DNA of 41,341 bases, from positions 1 through 41,341 of the forward strand of contig NZ_JADHDV010000029.1 of NCBI RefSeq assembly GCF_016820515.1, written 5' to 3'. The notes below the pieces were generated by a model. The model was not told where the DNA came from and searched no databases. It saw nothing but the letters and a program-made list of their open reading frames with translations. This document shows, one piece after another, positions 8,518-15,953 of the stretch. This DNA is from Pseudoxanthomonas beigongshangi (GTDB taxonomy: Bacteria; Pseudomonadota; Gammaproteobacteria; Xanthomonadales; Xanthomonadaceae). The first letter of the stretch is position 1; every line of letters begins with the position of its first letter. Made by a program: the position numbers and the translations under genes.

Positions 8518-9837
8518 TCAGCCGGTACCCGCCACGGCAGTTGAGCGGCGCGCGGGAAGCAGCATGAACACCACGGCCGCCGCGACCAGCAGCCAGCAAT
8601 AGTGGACGCTGCCGGCCAGCGCCAGCGGCGAAACGGCCGCCAGCGACGATGCCAGCAGAATCTGCGCGCCATAAGGAAGCACGCCCTGCACCACGCAGGC
8701 GAAGATGTCGAGCAGACTGGCCGAACGACGCGGCGTGATGCCGTGGCGCTCGGCGATGTCCTTGGCGAGACTGCCGGTGATGAGGATCGCCACGGTGTTG
8801 TTGGCGGTCAGGACATCGGTCCCGGCGGAGAGCGCGGCGATGCTGAATTCGCCGGAGCGCCGCCCGGTATGGCCGCGGGCGAAACGGGCAATCGTCCGCG
8901 CCAGCCAGTCCAGGCCCCCGCTCGCCTTCATCAGCGCCCCCAGTCCTCCGATCAGGATCGAAAGCAGGGTCACCTCCACCATGCTCTCGAATCCGGCGTA
9001 GATGTCTCCGGCAAGATCGACCGGCGTGTAGTCGCCGGCAAAGACGAAGCCGAAAACGCCGGAAAGCGCCAGGCCGATCGCCAGCACCACCACCACGTCC
9101 AGTCCAATCAGGGCGAGCACCAGCACCAGTACATAGGGCAGCACCAGCCAGGGCGACGCGCCGCCGGGCGCCTCCACCGGCGCCCCCTCTCCCAGGAACG
9201 CCAGCAGCACCGCGGTGGCCAGGGCGGCGGGTAACGCAATCTTGAAGTTCTCGCGGAACTTGTCGCGCATCTCCGCGCCCTGGCTGCGGGTCGCCGCGAT
9301 CGTGGTATCCGAGATCACCGACAGGTTGTCGCCGAACATCGCACCACCGATGACCGCACCGACGACCAGCGTGCGATCCAGGCCAGCGGCGTCGGCGACG
9401 CCCAGCGCGATCGGCACAACGGCGGCGATCGTGCCCATCGACGTCCCGATGGCCAGCGACACGAATGAAGCCACCAGGAACAATCCGGGCAGGATCAGCG
9501 ACGGCGGCAGCGCGCCCAGTCCCAGCGCAACCACCGCATCCACCGCGCCAATGGCCTTGGACACGGTGGCGAACGCGCCGGCCAGCAGGAAGATCAGGCA
9601 CATCAGCATCACGTTGGCATCGCCCATGCCGCCCAGCAGCGTCGGCGAGGCCGCCACGCCGCGTCGATGGGCCAGCCACGCCCCCAGCGCCAGCGCCGGC
9701 AGGATCGCCACCGGCGCGCGCAACTGGTAGAAGCCCATGGCGTCGCCCTGGGACGTGTAGTAAAGGCCGGCGCCGAAGAACAGGGCCAGGAACAGCAGCA
9801 GCGGGGTCAGCGCGAGCGCGCTGGGGCGGACGGTCAT
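8518..9837 (-). CDS. nhaC: NhaC-family Na+/H+ antiporter
   Basis: Predicted inner-membrane sodium/proton antiporter of 439 residues with about 11 hydrophobic segments. Family hallmarks are the conserved segment GGAMFGDNLSVISDTTI (about 165-181) and the later ADNNTVAI-like segment (here LTANNTVAIL), which carry the polar residues thought to bind cation. The first helix is about residues 8-27. The start is the ATG at 9837. It is a single gene bracketed by two terminators that both show the motif GGCGCCCCGTTT, and by identical 14-base direct repeats, which suggests it may be a late insertion. The transported ion (Na+, or malate/lactate exchange as in some NhaC relatives) cannot be decided by eye. 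Confidence 0.88.
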   Translation of the reverse strand: MTVRPSALALTPLLLFLALFFGAGLYYTSQGDAMGFYQLRAPVAILPALALGAWLAHRRGVAASPTLLGGMGDANVMLMCLIFLLAGAFATVSKAIGAVDAVVALGLGALPPSLILPGLFLVASFVSLAIGTSMGTIAAVVPIALGVADAAGLDRTLVVGAVIGGAMFGDNLSVISDTTIAATRSQGAEMRDKFRENFKIALPAALATAVLLAFLGEGAPVEAPGGASPWLVLPYVLVLVLALIGLDVVVVLAIGLALSGVFGFVFAGDYTPVDLAGDIYAGFESMVEVTLLSILIGGLGALMKASGGLDWLARTIARFARGHTGRRSGEFSIAALSAGTDVLTANNTVAILITGSLAKDIAERHGITPRRSASLLDIFACVVQGVLPYGAQILLASSLAAVSPLALAGSVHYCWLLVAAAVVFMLLPARRSTAVAGTG

Positions 9838-9920
9838 CGTGGGCGGCGGAGGTGTGCGGGAAACCGGCGATTGTCCGGCTTGCCACGGCCCGGTCCAAGC
9901 CCCGCGGGCGGGACGAACGC

Positions 9921-9950
9921 AAACAAAAACGGGACGCTGGGCGCCCCGTT
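9921..9950 (-). terminator. Rho-independent terminator of isocitrate dehydrogenase
   Basis: AACGGG and CGC (9928-9937) pair with GCG and CCCGTT (9941-9950) across one A-C mismatch with loop TGG. On the minus strand the stem runs into TTTTTGTTT. It lies 40 bases past the dehydrogenase stop and resembles the terminator on the other side of nhaC. Confidence 0.8.
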
Positions 9951-9959
9951 TCCGTGTTT

Positions 9960-9973
9960 CAGGCCGGTAAAAC
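9960..9973 (+). repeat. 14-base direct repeat, right copy (flanks nhaC)
   Basis: Second copy of CAGGCCGGTAAAAC (first at 8447-8460), in the same orientation. Together with the two terminators it brackets nhaC. Confidence 0.7.
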
Positions 9974-9990
9974 CCGGCGCCGCCGGGACA

Positions 9991-10998
9991 TCAGACCCGG
10001 CTGGCGATCGCCTTGGCGAAGGACATCGTGGTGCCCTCGCCGCCCAGGTCCGGGGTCAGCGAATCCTTGGCTTCCAGGGTGGCGATGATCGCCGCGCGCA
10101 GGCGTTCGGCCTTGTCCGGCTGGCCGAGGTGGTCGAGCATCTGCGCCGCGCCCAGCAGCAGCGCGCACGGATTGGCGATGCCCTTGCCGGCGATGTCCGG
10201 GGCCGAGCCGTGGACCGCCTCGAAGATGGCCGCGTCGACGCCGATGTTGGCGCCCGGGGCCAGGCCCAGGCCGCCGACCAGGCCGGCGCACAGATCGGAG
10301 ATGATGTCGCCGAACAGGTTGGTGGTGACGATGATGTCGAACTGCTCCGGACGCATCACCAGCTGCATGCAGGTGTTGTCCACGATCATCTCGTTGCACT
10401 GGATGTCCGGGTACTGCGCGGCCACTTCGCGCGCGACCTTCAGGAACAGGCCCGAGGTGGTCTTGAGGATGTTGGCCTTGTGCACCACGGTGACCTTCTT
10501 GCGGCCGGTCTTGCGGGCCAGGTCGAAGGCGTAGCGGACGATGCGCTCGGAACCCTTGCGGGTGATCTTCTGGGTCAGCAGCGCGGTTTCGCCGTCCTCG
10601 GAGATGGACTGGCCTTCACCGATGTAGGCGCCTTCGGTGTTCTCGCGGACCGTGATCAGATCCACGCCGGAGGGGAAGCGCGACTTGGTGTTGGGGAACG
10701 ACTTGGCCGGGCGGACATTCGCGTACAGGTCGAAATGGCGGCGCAGGGCCACGTTGATCGAGCTGAAGCCCTCGCCCACCGGCGTGGTCAGCGGGCTCTT
10801 CAGGGCCACGCCGTTCTTGCGGATCGATTCCAGGGTCGCCTGCGGCAGCAGGTCGCCGTGCTTTTCCAGCGCGACCATGCCGGCATCGGCTTCCTCGTAG
10901 CTCAGGCCCACTTTCAGGGCTTCGAGCACGTGCAGGGTCGCGTCCATGATCTCCGGGCCGATACCGTCGCCGCGGATGACCGTAATCGTCTGGGTCAT
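9991..10998 (-). CDS. NAD-dependent isocitrate dehydrogenase
   Basis: Beta-decarboxylating dehydrogenase of 335 residues that should turn isocitrate into 2-oxoglutarate in the TCA cycle. The substrate loop FSSINVALRR (78-87) has the Ser/Asn pattern of isocitrate enzymes rather than the LRLR of isopropylmalate dehydrogenase. The catalytic Tyr125 (TEGAYIG), Lys174 (VHKANI) and the metal aspartates (Asp207, Asp231, Asp235) are present. Cofactor: GSAPDIAGKG has Asp268-Ile269 where NADP enzymes have Lys-Tyr, the known NAD determinant. It resembles the single-subunit relatives of mitochondrial NAD-IDH found in xanthomonads. Homoisocitrate dehydrogenase is a less likely alternative. It is a single gene with its own terminator. 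Confidence 0.88.
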   Translation of the reverse strand: MTQTITVIRGDGIGPEIMDATLHVLEALKVGLSYEEADAGMVALEKHGDLLPQATLESIRKNGVALKSPLTTPVGEGFSSINVALRRHFDLYANVRPAKSFPNTKSRFPSGVDLITVRENTEGAYIGEGQSISEDGETALLTQKITRKGSERIVRYAFDLARKTGRKKVTVVHKANILKTTSGLFLKVAREVAAQYPDIQCNEMIVDNTCMQLVMRPEQFDIIVTTNLFGDIISDLCAGLVGGLGLAPGANIGVDAAIFEAVHGSAPDIAGKGIANPCALLLGAAQMLDHLGQPDKAERLRAAIIATLEAKDSLTPDLGGEGTTMSFAKAIASRV

Positions 10999-11131
10999 TT
11001 GCTTGGGATTCCGAACAGGGGCGCCGTGCGGGCCGGGAACCGGGATGCAGGCGCGGAGGGGGTTTCAAGTCCGGCAATTATGCCTGAACCCCCTGTACGG
11101 TCCCAAATCGACCATCGTCGGAGGAGCGGAA

Positions 11132-11153
11132 AACCGGCCTTGTCGCGCCGGTT
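11132..11153 (-). terminator. Probable terminator of the grx-AhpD-like operon
   Basis: AACCGGC (11132-11138) pairs with GCCGGTT (11147-11153) around an 8-base loop, followed on the minus strand by TTTTCC (the T-run begins within the stem). It lies 40 bases past the AhpD-like stop. The T-run is short, so efficiency is uncertain. The remaining 11000-11192 gap holds no gene I can see. Confidence 0.5.
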
Positions 11154-11192
11154 CCAGCCAAGGCCGGCGCCGGCGCGGGGCCGATTCGCGGG

Positions 11193-11582
11193 TCAATCGT
11201 GGCCGTGCGCCGAAGGCGCGTCGGCCGCGCCGGCCTCCAGCTGATCCAGGAAGTCCACCGCCCTGCGCAGGTGCGGGATGACGATGGAGCCGCCCACCAC
11301 CAGCCCGACCGAGAAGGTCTCGAAGAACTCGTCGCGGCTGACGCCGGCGTCCTTGCACTGGGCCACGTGGTAGCTGATGCAGTCGTCGCAACGCAGCACC
11401 ATCGACGCCACCAGCCCGAGCAGTTCCTTGGTCTTCACATCCAGCGCGCCGGGCTGGTAGGTCTGGGTGTCCAGGGCGAAGAAGCGGCGGACGACCTGGT
11501 TCGGTTCGGCCAGGATGCGCTCGTTCATGCGCTGGCGGAATTCGGTGAATTCGCGCAGACGGTCCTTTTCACCGCCGCTCAT
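11193..11582 (-). CDS. AhpD-like carboxymuconolactone decarboxylase family protein
   Basis: A 129-residue all-helical protein of the CMD/AhpD fold. It keeps the redox motif RCDDCISYHV, with Cys65-x-x-Cys68 and a nearby His72, as in AhpD-type alkylhydroperoxidases that cycle a disulfide; true carboxymuconolactone decarboxylases lack this Cys pair. That points to a thiol peroxidase-like or disulfide-relay role. It begins inside the last codon of the glutaredoxin gene (4-base overlap), so the two are translationally coupled. The glycine-rich FSVGLVVGGSIVIPHLRRA (90-108) and His-ending tail (SAHGHD) are visible. The physiological substrate is unknown. Confidence 0.8.
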   Translation of the reverse strand: MSGGEKDRLREFTEFRQRMNERILAEPNQVVRRFFALDTQTYQPGALDVKTKELLGLVASMVLRCDDCISYHVAQCKDAGVSRDEFFETFSVGLVVGGSIVIPHLRRAVDFLDQLEAGAADAPSAHGHD

Positions 11583-11863
11583 GCGCCCTCTCCGGCCAGC
11601 AGCGGCTCCAGCTTGCCGGCCCGATGCAGGGCGATCATGTCGTCGTAGCCGCCGACGTGGGTCTCACCGATGAAGATCTGCGGCACGCTGGTGCGGCGCG
11701 CGCGGGCGATCATGCGTTCGCGCTCGTCCGGCTCCAGGTCGATGCGGACTTCCTTCCAGCTCTGGCCCTTGCTCTTGAGGAAGTTCTTCGCGGCCACGCA
11801 GTAAGGGCAGATCGCGGTCGTGTAGAGGGTGATGGCGGGGCCGCCGGTCTCGGTGTCGCTCAA
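11579..11863 (-). CDS. grxC: Glutaredoxin (Grx3-type)
   Basis: A 94-residue dithiol glutaredoxin that reduces disulfides with glutathione. It has the active-site CPYC (residues 19-22), the cis-Pro motif TSVPQIF and the glutathione-binding GGYDD segment. The start is a TTG at 11863, preceded by a strong AGGAGGA four bases upstream; the TTG explains why no ATG fits. It is first in a two-gene operon with the AhpD-like gene and is divergent from bepA. The name grxC is by family resemblance. Confidence 0.92.
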   Translation of the reverse strand: MSDTETGGPAITLYTTAICPYCVAAKNFLKSKGQSWKEVRIDLEPDERERMIARARRTSVPQIFIGETHVGGYDDMIALHRAGKLEPLLAGEGA

Positions 11864-12062
11864 GGAATCCTCCTGAATGGAACAACGCGTTCAAAGTCGG
11901 GTCTGAGGGCAATATGGGTGGCCGATGGCGCGCTTTCCAGCCGGCCGAGTGGAACAGTGCGGGCCGTGGGTCCGGTTAACCGCATGTTCACTCGCTGCCG
12001 GCGGCAAAGCGTCATCCTGCCGCTCGCAAGCCTGCCGCCATTGTCCGACAACGGAGTTCCGT
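11864..12062. other. Divergent promoter region between grxC and bepA
   Basis: 199 bases separate the two TTG start codons. Apart from the two ribosome-binding sites (AGGAGGA for grxC near 11868-11874; GGAG at 12053-12056 for bepA), I see no clear promoter hexamers or dyads. Confidence 0.4.
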
Positions 12063-13706
12063 TTGCGCCTTCCGCTGCTTTCCACCGCCCTCACCGTGCT
12101 CCTGGCCGCGCCTCTGACGCAAGGGCAGGACGTGCGCCTGCCGGACATCGGTTCCTCCGCCGGCGAGGTGCTGAGCCCGGCGCGCCAGGCGGAGTACGGC
12201 GGAATGATGCTGCGCGAGCTGCGCAACTACGGCTACCTGCTGGAAGACCCGCTGCTGGACGACTGGCTGCAGAAGGTCGGCACCCGGCTGGGCGCGGAAA
12301 GCGACTCGCCGCGCCAGAGCTATACGTTCTTCCTGATGAAGGACCGGCAGATCAATGCGTTCGCCACGCTGGGCGGCTACATCGGCACCAACGCGGGCCT
12401 GATCCTGACCGCCGAACGCGAGGACGAAGTCGCCGCGGTGCTGTCCCACGAAATCGCCCACGTCACCCAGCAGCACGTGCTGCGCGGCGTCGAGCGGGCC
12501 GAGCGCGATCAGATTCCGATCCTGCTCGGGATGCTGGGCGCGATCGTGCTGGCGCAGAGCGCCGGCGGCAATTCCAGCGGCGACGCCTCGATGGCGGCGG
12601 TCGCCAGCGGCATGGGCCTGATGCAGCAACGCCAGATCGACTACACCCGTTCCAACGAATCCGAGGCCGACCGGCTGGGCATCCGCACCCTGTCGCGCGC
12701 CGGCTACGACGTGGACGCCATGGCCGGCTTCTTCGCCCGCATGGCCCAGGCCACCCGCGCCAACCGCGGCACCGGCCGCGAGGCGTACCCCGACTACCTG
12801 ATGACCCACCCGGTCACCACCACCCGGATCAGCGAGGCCAAGGAACGCGCCGAGCAGATGCGCAAGGACAACCTGACCCTGATCACCCGGGTTCCGGGCG
12901 GCGGCGAGCGGGTCGAACAGTTCGATCCCAAGCGCGTGGTCGCACCTGAAAAGGACAGCGACAATCCGCTGCTGCCCCTGTCCGTGCGCCTGCCGGGCGA
13001 CCTGTTCAGCCGTGGCCCCACCGGTGACTTCGACTGGGCCCGGGAACGCCTGCGGGTGCTCAGCGCGACCACCGCCGACGGCGCCGCCCGCGACTACGAG
13101 ACCATCCGCCGGGAATCCGGCAAGGGCCTGGACGATGCCCAGCGTTATGGCCTGGCCCTGGCCCACCTGGGATCGGGACGGCCGGAGGTGGCATTGACCG
13201 AGCTGGCCCCGCTGCTGGCCGAGCATCCGGGCAACCTGTGGCTGGAACTGGCGACCGCCGAGGCCGAATCCCGCGCGGGCCGCACCGCGGCGGCCAACCA
13301 ACGGCTCGCCCGCCTGCTCCAGCAGATGCCGAACAACCGCCCCATCGCGCTGACTTTCGCCCGCGTCCTCAACGAGCAGGGGGGCGCCGAAGCTGGCCGG
13401 CACGCCCAGGCGGTGCTGCGTCCGCTGCTGTCCCGGGCCGGCAACGACCCGGTGTTCCAGCAGGAATTCGGCCGGGCCAACGAGCTGGCCGGCGACCCGG
13501 TCCGCGCCGGCGAGGCCTTCGCCGAGGCGGCCTTCCTCAATGGACGGCCCGAACAGGCGCTCATCCAGTTGCAGAATCTCAAGAAGCGCAGCGACCTGGA
13601 CTACTACGCCCGCGCCCGCATCGACGCCCGCATCTCCGTCATCACCCCGCAGGTGCTGGAACTGCGGCGCCAGGGCGTGCGCGACCCGGACATCGAACGC
13701 CGCTAG
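12063..13706 (+). CDS. bepA: Periplasmic M48 metalloprotease / chaperone with TPRs, BepA-like
   Basis: Predicted periplasmic zinc protease of 547 residues that in E. coli (BepA/YfgC) helps LptD and BAM assemble and degrades stalled outer-membrane proteins. A signal peptide (MRLPLLSTALTVLLAAPLTQG) precedes the M48 domain with HEIAH (129-133), the third ligand in NESEADRLG (Glu201) and the later MTHPVTTTR segment. The C-terminal half (about 310-530) is a TPR-like helical array. I place the start at a TTG (12063) because GGAG at 12053-12056 is ideally spaced and the signal peptide begins there; a longer in-frame reading adds 46 implausible residues. The next gene is phoB. Confidence 0.9.
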   Translation: MRLPLLSTALTVLLAAPLTQGQDVRLPDIGSSAGEVLSPARQAEYGGMMLRELRNYGYLLEDPLLDDWLQKVGTRLGAESDSPRQSYTFFLMKDRQINAFATLGGYIGTNAGLILTAEREDEVAAVLSHEIAHVTQQHVLRGVERAERDQIPILLGMLGAIVLAQSAGGNSSGDASMAAVASGMGLMQQRQIDYTRSNESEADRLGIRTLSRAGYDVDAMAGFFARMAQATRANRGTGREAYPDYLMTHPVTTTRISEAKERAEQMRKDNLTLITRVPGGGERVEQFDPKRVVAPEKDSDNPLLPLSVRLPGDLFSRGPTGDFDWARERLRVLSATTADGAARDYETIRRESGKGLDDAQRYGLALAHLGSGRPEVALTELAPLLAEHPGNLWLELATAEAESRAGRTAAANQRLARLLQQMPNNRPIALTFARVLNEQGGAEAGRHAQAVLRPLLSRAGNDPVFQQEFGRANELAGDPVRAGEAFAEAAFLNGRPEQALIQLQNLKKRSDLDYYARARIDARISVITPQVLELRRQGVRDPDIERR

Positions 13707-13710
13707 CCCG

Positions 13711-13731
13711 GCCGCCGGGGCTCCCGGCGGC
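13711..13731 (+). other. GC-rich perfect hairpin after bepA
   Basis: GCCGCCGGG-GCT-CCCGGCGGC forms a 9-bp stem with a 3-base loop, five bases past the bepA stop. There is no T-run. It may slow or end bepA transcription before the phoB promoter region. Confidence 0.4.
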
Positions 13732-13768
13732 GACCAGCGGCCCGACTGTCATATGACGGGCGCGCGGC

Positions 13769-13797
13769 ATGTCATGTTTCCGTCATAAAATTGTCGT
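13769..13797 (+). promoter_or_regulatory. Pho-box-like array before phoB
   Basis: Three 7-base repeats at exact 11-base spacing: ATGTCAT (13769), CCGTCAT (13780) and TTGTCGT (13791), separated by 4-base spacers, the spacing known for PhoB sites (consensus CTGTCAT). A perfect CTGTCAT also lies upstream at 13746. A -10-like TCTACT (13797-13802) lies 11 bases after the second repeat. This suggests autoregulation of phoB in phosphate starvation. Confidence 0.7.
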
Positions 13798-13833
13798 CTA
13801 CTGGTGCGGTACCCCACAGACGACGGTAATCGC

Positions 13834-14523
13834 GTGCAGAAGCACATCCTGATCGTTGACGACGAGCCGGCCATCCGCGACATGGTCGCCTTCGCCCTGC
13901 GCAAGGGCGATTACGAACCCGTGCATGCGGGTGATGCCCGCGAGGCCCAGAACGCCATCGCCGACCGGGTGCCGGACCTCATCCTGCTGGACTGGATGCT
14001 GCCCGGCACCAGCGGCCTGGAGCTGGCGCGCCGCTGGCGCAAGGACGCGATGACCCGCGACGTCCCCATCATCATGCTCACCGCCCGCGGCGAGGAGAAT
14101 GATCGGGTCGGCGGCCTGGAAGCCGGCGTCGACGACTACGTGGTCAAGCCGTTCTCGGCACGCGAACTGCTGGCGCGCATCCGGGCGGTCATGCGCCGCT
14201 CCCGCGAGGACGACGAGGACGGCAGCGTCGGCATCGGCCCGCTGCGCATAGACGGCGCCGCCCACCGGGTGTTCGCCGGCGATACCCCGGTGCCGATCGG
14301 CCCGACCGAGTATCGCCTGCTGCATTTCTTCATGACCCACCCCGAGCGGGTCTATTCGCGCACGCAGTTGCTCGACCACGTCTGGGGCGGCAGCGTGTAC
14401 GTGGAGGAGCGCACGGTGGACGTGCACATCCGCCGCCTGCGCAAGACCCTGGAACCGCACGGCCTGGAGAACATGGTGCAGACCGTGCGCGGTTCCGGCT
14501 ACCGGTTCTCGGCGTCGGTCTAG
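13834..14523 (+). CDS. phoB: Phosphate regulon response regulator PhoB
   Basis: OmpR-family response regulator of 229 residues that activates phosphate-starvation genes. The receiver domain has the acidic pair Asp9-Asp10, phospho-acceptor Asp53 (LLDWMLPG), Thr83 and Lys105. The C-terminal winged helix (about 130-229) ends in the typical VRGSGYRFS. I choose the GTG at 13834 (MQKHILIVDDE): the alternative GTG at 13804 lies only seven bases after the Pho-box array and before the likely transcription start. It is followed by phoR after 89 bases. Identification as PhoB rests on the receiver/DNA-binding similarity and the phoR-ppk-ppx neighbours. Confidence 0.94.
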   Translation: MQKHILIVDDEPAIRDMVAFALRKGDYEPVHAGDAREAQNAIADRVPDLILLDWMLPGTSGLELARRWRKDAMTRDVPIIMLTARGEENDRVGGLEAGVDDYVVKPFSARELLARIRAVMRRSREDDEDGSVGIGPLRIDGAAHRVFAGDTPVPIGPTEYRLLHFFMTHPERVYSRTQLLDHVWGGSVYVEERTVDVHIRRLRKTLEPHGLENMVQTVRGSGYRFSASV

Positions 14524-14582
14524 GCGCGGGATTCGGCATGGGGGATTCTGAATTCGATGTTTCCCCCGCCTGCTCCCGCTGG

Positions 14583-14606
14583 CTGTCATAAATAACTGCC
14601 TACAAT
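14583..14606 (+). promoter_or_regulatory. Candidate PhoB-dependent promoter of phoR
   Basis: A perfect Pho half-site CTGTCAT (14583-14589) lies 11 bases before a strong -10 TACAAT (14601-14606). A start six or seven bases later would coincide with the phoR ATG at 14613, giving a leaderless mRNA. The second half-site is degenerate or missing. Confidence 0.5.
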
Positions 14607-14612
14607 CGGTCC

Positions 14613-15953
14613 ATGCCCCAATACATACGCTCCGCCTGGTTCAAGACGCTCGGTCAACTGGCGGGTGTGCTGGCCCTGGCGGTGGTCATTGGATTGCTGA
14701 TTGGCCACGTCTGGCCGGTCGTCACCCTGGCCGCGCTGGGCGTGGTGGCCTGGCATTACTGGCGATTGCGCAAGGTGCTGGTGCGGCTGACCGCGCGCCA
14801 GCGACTGGAGCCGGCGCGCGGCAATGGCGTCTGGAACGAACTGGATCGGCTGCTGTTCCGCGGCCATGCGGAAATGCGCGCGCGCAAGCGCCGGCTGCTG
14901 GACATGCTGCGTGCCTACCGCGCCGCCGCCGCGGCGTTGCCGGACGCGGTGGTGGTGGTGGAACGCAACAACCAGCGCGTGCAATGGTTCAACAAGGCCG
15001 CCACCAGCCTGCTGGGGCTGCAGTATCCGACCGACATCGGCGCGCCGATCGGCGATCGCCTGCAACCGCTGCCGATGTCGCACTGGCTGGCCGCCGGCCG
15101 CAATGCCGAGCCGATGCTGGATGCCGCCTCGCCGGTGGATCCGCAATTGCGCCTCAACCTGCGCCTCATTCCCTATTCCGACCAGTACTGGCTGCTGGTC
15201 GCGCGCGACGTCAGCAAGATGCTGCGGCTGGAACAGATGCGCCGCGACTTCGTCGCCAACGTCTCCCATGAGTTGCGCACGCCGCTGACCGTGGTCCACG
15301 GCTATCTCGACATGCTGGACCCGCAGGACTTCCCGGAATGGGCGCCGATGCTGGCGGAAATGCAGAAACAGTCCCAGCGCATGACCCAGCTGGTCGAGGA
15401 TCTGCTGACCCTGTCGCGGCTGGAGGCGCAGGACAGTCTGCCGGACGAAAGCGTGGCGATGGCGCCGATGCTGGCGACCCTGCGCCGCGAGGCCGAGGCG
15501 CTCAGCCACAAGCGCCACATCGTGGTGGTGGAAGACGAAGCCGGCGTGGATCTGTGGGGATCGAACAAGGAGCTGCACAGCGCATTCTCCAACCTGGTCA
15601 GCAACGCCGTCCGCTACACCCCGGCCGGCGGCACCATCACCGTGCGCTTCGTGCGCGAGGGCGACGGTGCCATGCTGAGCGTGCGCGACACCGGCTACGG
15701 CATTCCGGCCGCGCACCTGCCGCGCATCACCGAGCGTTTCTACCGCGTGTCCACCAGCCGCTCGCGCGAAAGCGGCGGCACCGGCCTGGGCCTGTCGATC
15801 GTCAAGCACGTGCTGAACCTGCACCAGGCGCGGCTGGACATCCAGAGCGAGGTCGGCCACGGTAGCGTGTTCTCGGTGCACTTCGGCGGCGAGCGCGTGC
15901 ATCCGCGCGCTCCCGCCCCCTCCCCTTCCCTGCCCCACGGCCAGATCGCATGA
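14613..15953 (+). CDS. phoR: Phosphate regulon sensor histidine kinase PhoR
   Basis: Inner-membrane kinase of 446 residues that phosphorylates PhoB when phosphate is low. Two transmembrane helices (about 14-32 and 34-50) with almost no periplasmic loop, a basic linker, a PAS domain (about 100-195), HisKA with phospho-acceptor His219 (VSHELRTP), N box (FSNLVSNAVRYT), G1 (VRDTGYGIP) and G2 (GTGLGLSIVKH). This layout, without a periplasmic sensor, is that of PhoR, which senses through Pst/PhoU. No ribosome-binding site precedes the ATG. The stop overlaps the ppk1 start by four bases, so polyphosphate synthesis is coupled to the sensor. Confidence 0.95.
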   Translation: MPQYIRSAWFKTLGQLAGVLALAVVIGLLIGHVWPVVTLAALGVVAWHYWRLRKVLVRLTARQRLEPARGNGVWNELDRLLFRGHAEMRARKRRLLDMLRAYRAAAAALPDAVVVVERNNQRVQWFNKAATSLLGLQYPTDIGAPIGDRLQPLPMSHWLAAGRNAEPMLDAASPVDPQLRLNLRLIPYSDQYWLLVARDVSKMLRLEQMRRDFVANVSHELRTPLTVVHGYLDMLDPQDFPEWAPMLAEMQKQSQRMTQLVEDLLTLSRLEAQDSLPDESVAMAPMLATLRREAEALSHKRHIVVVEDEAGVDLWGSNKELHSAFSNLVSNAVRYTPAGGTITVRFVREGDGAMLSVRDTGYGIPAAHLPRITERFYRVSTSRSRESGGTGLGLSIVKHVLNLHQARLDIQSEVGHGSVFSVHFGGERVHPRAPAPSPSLPHGQIA

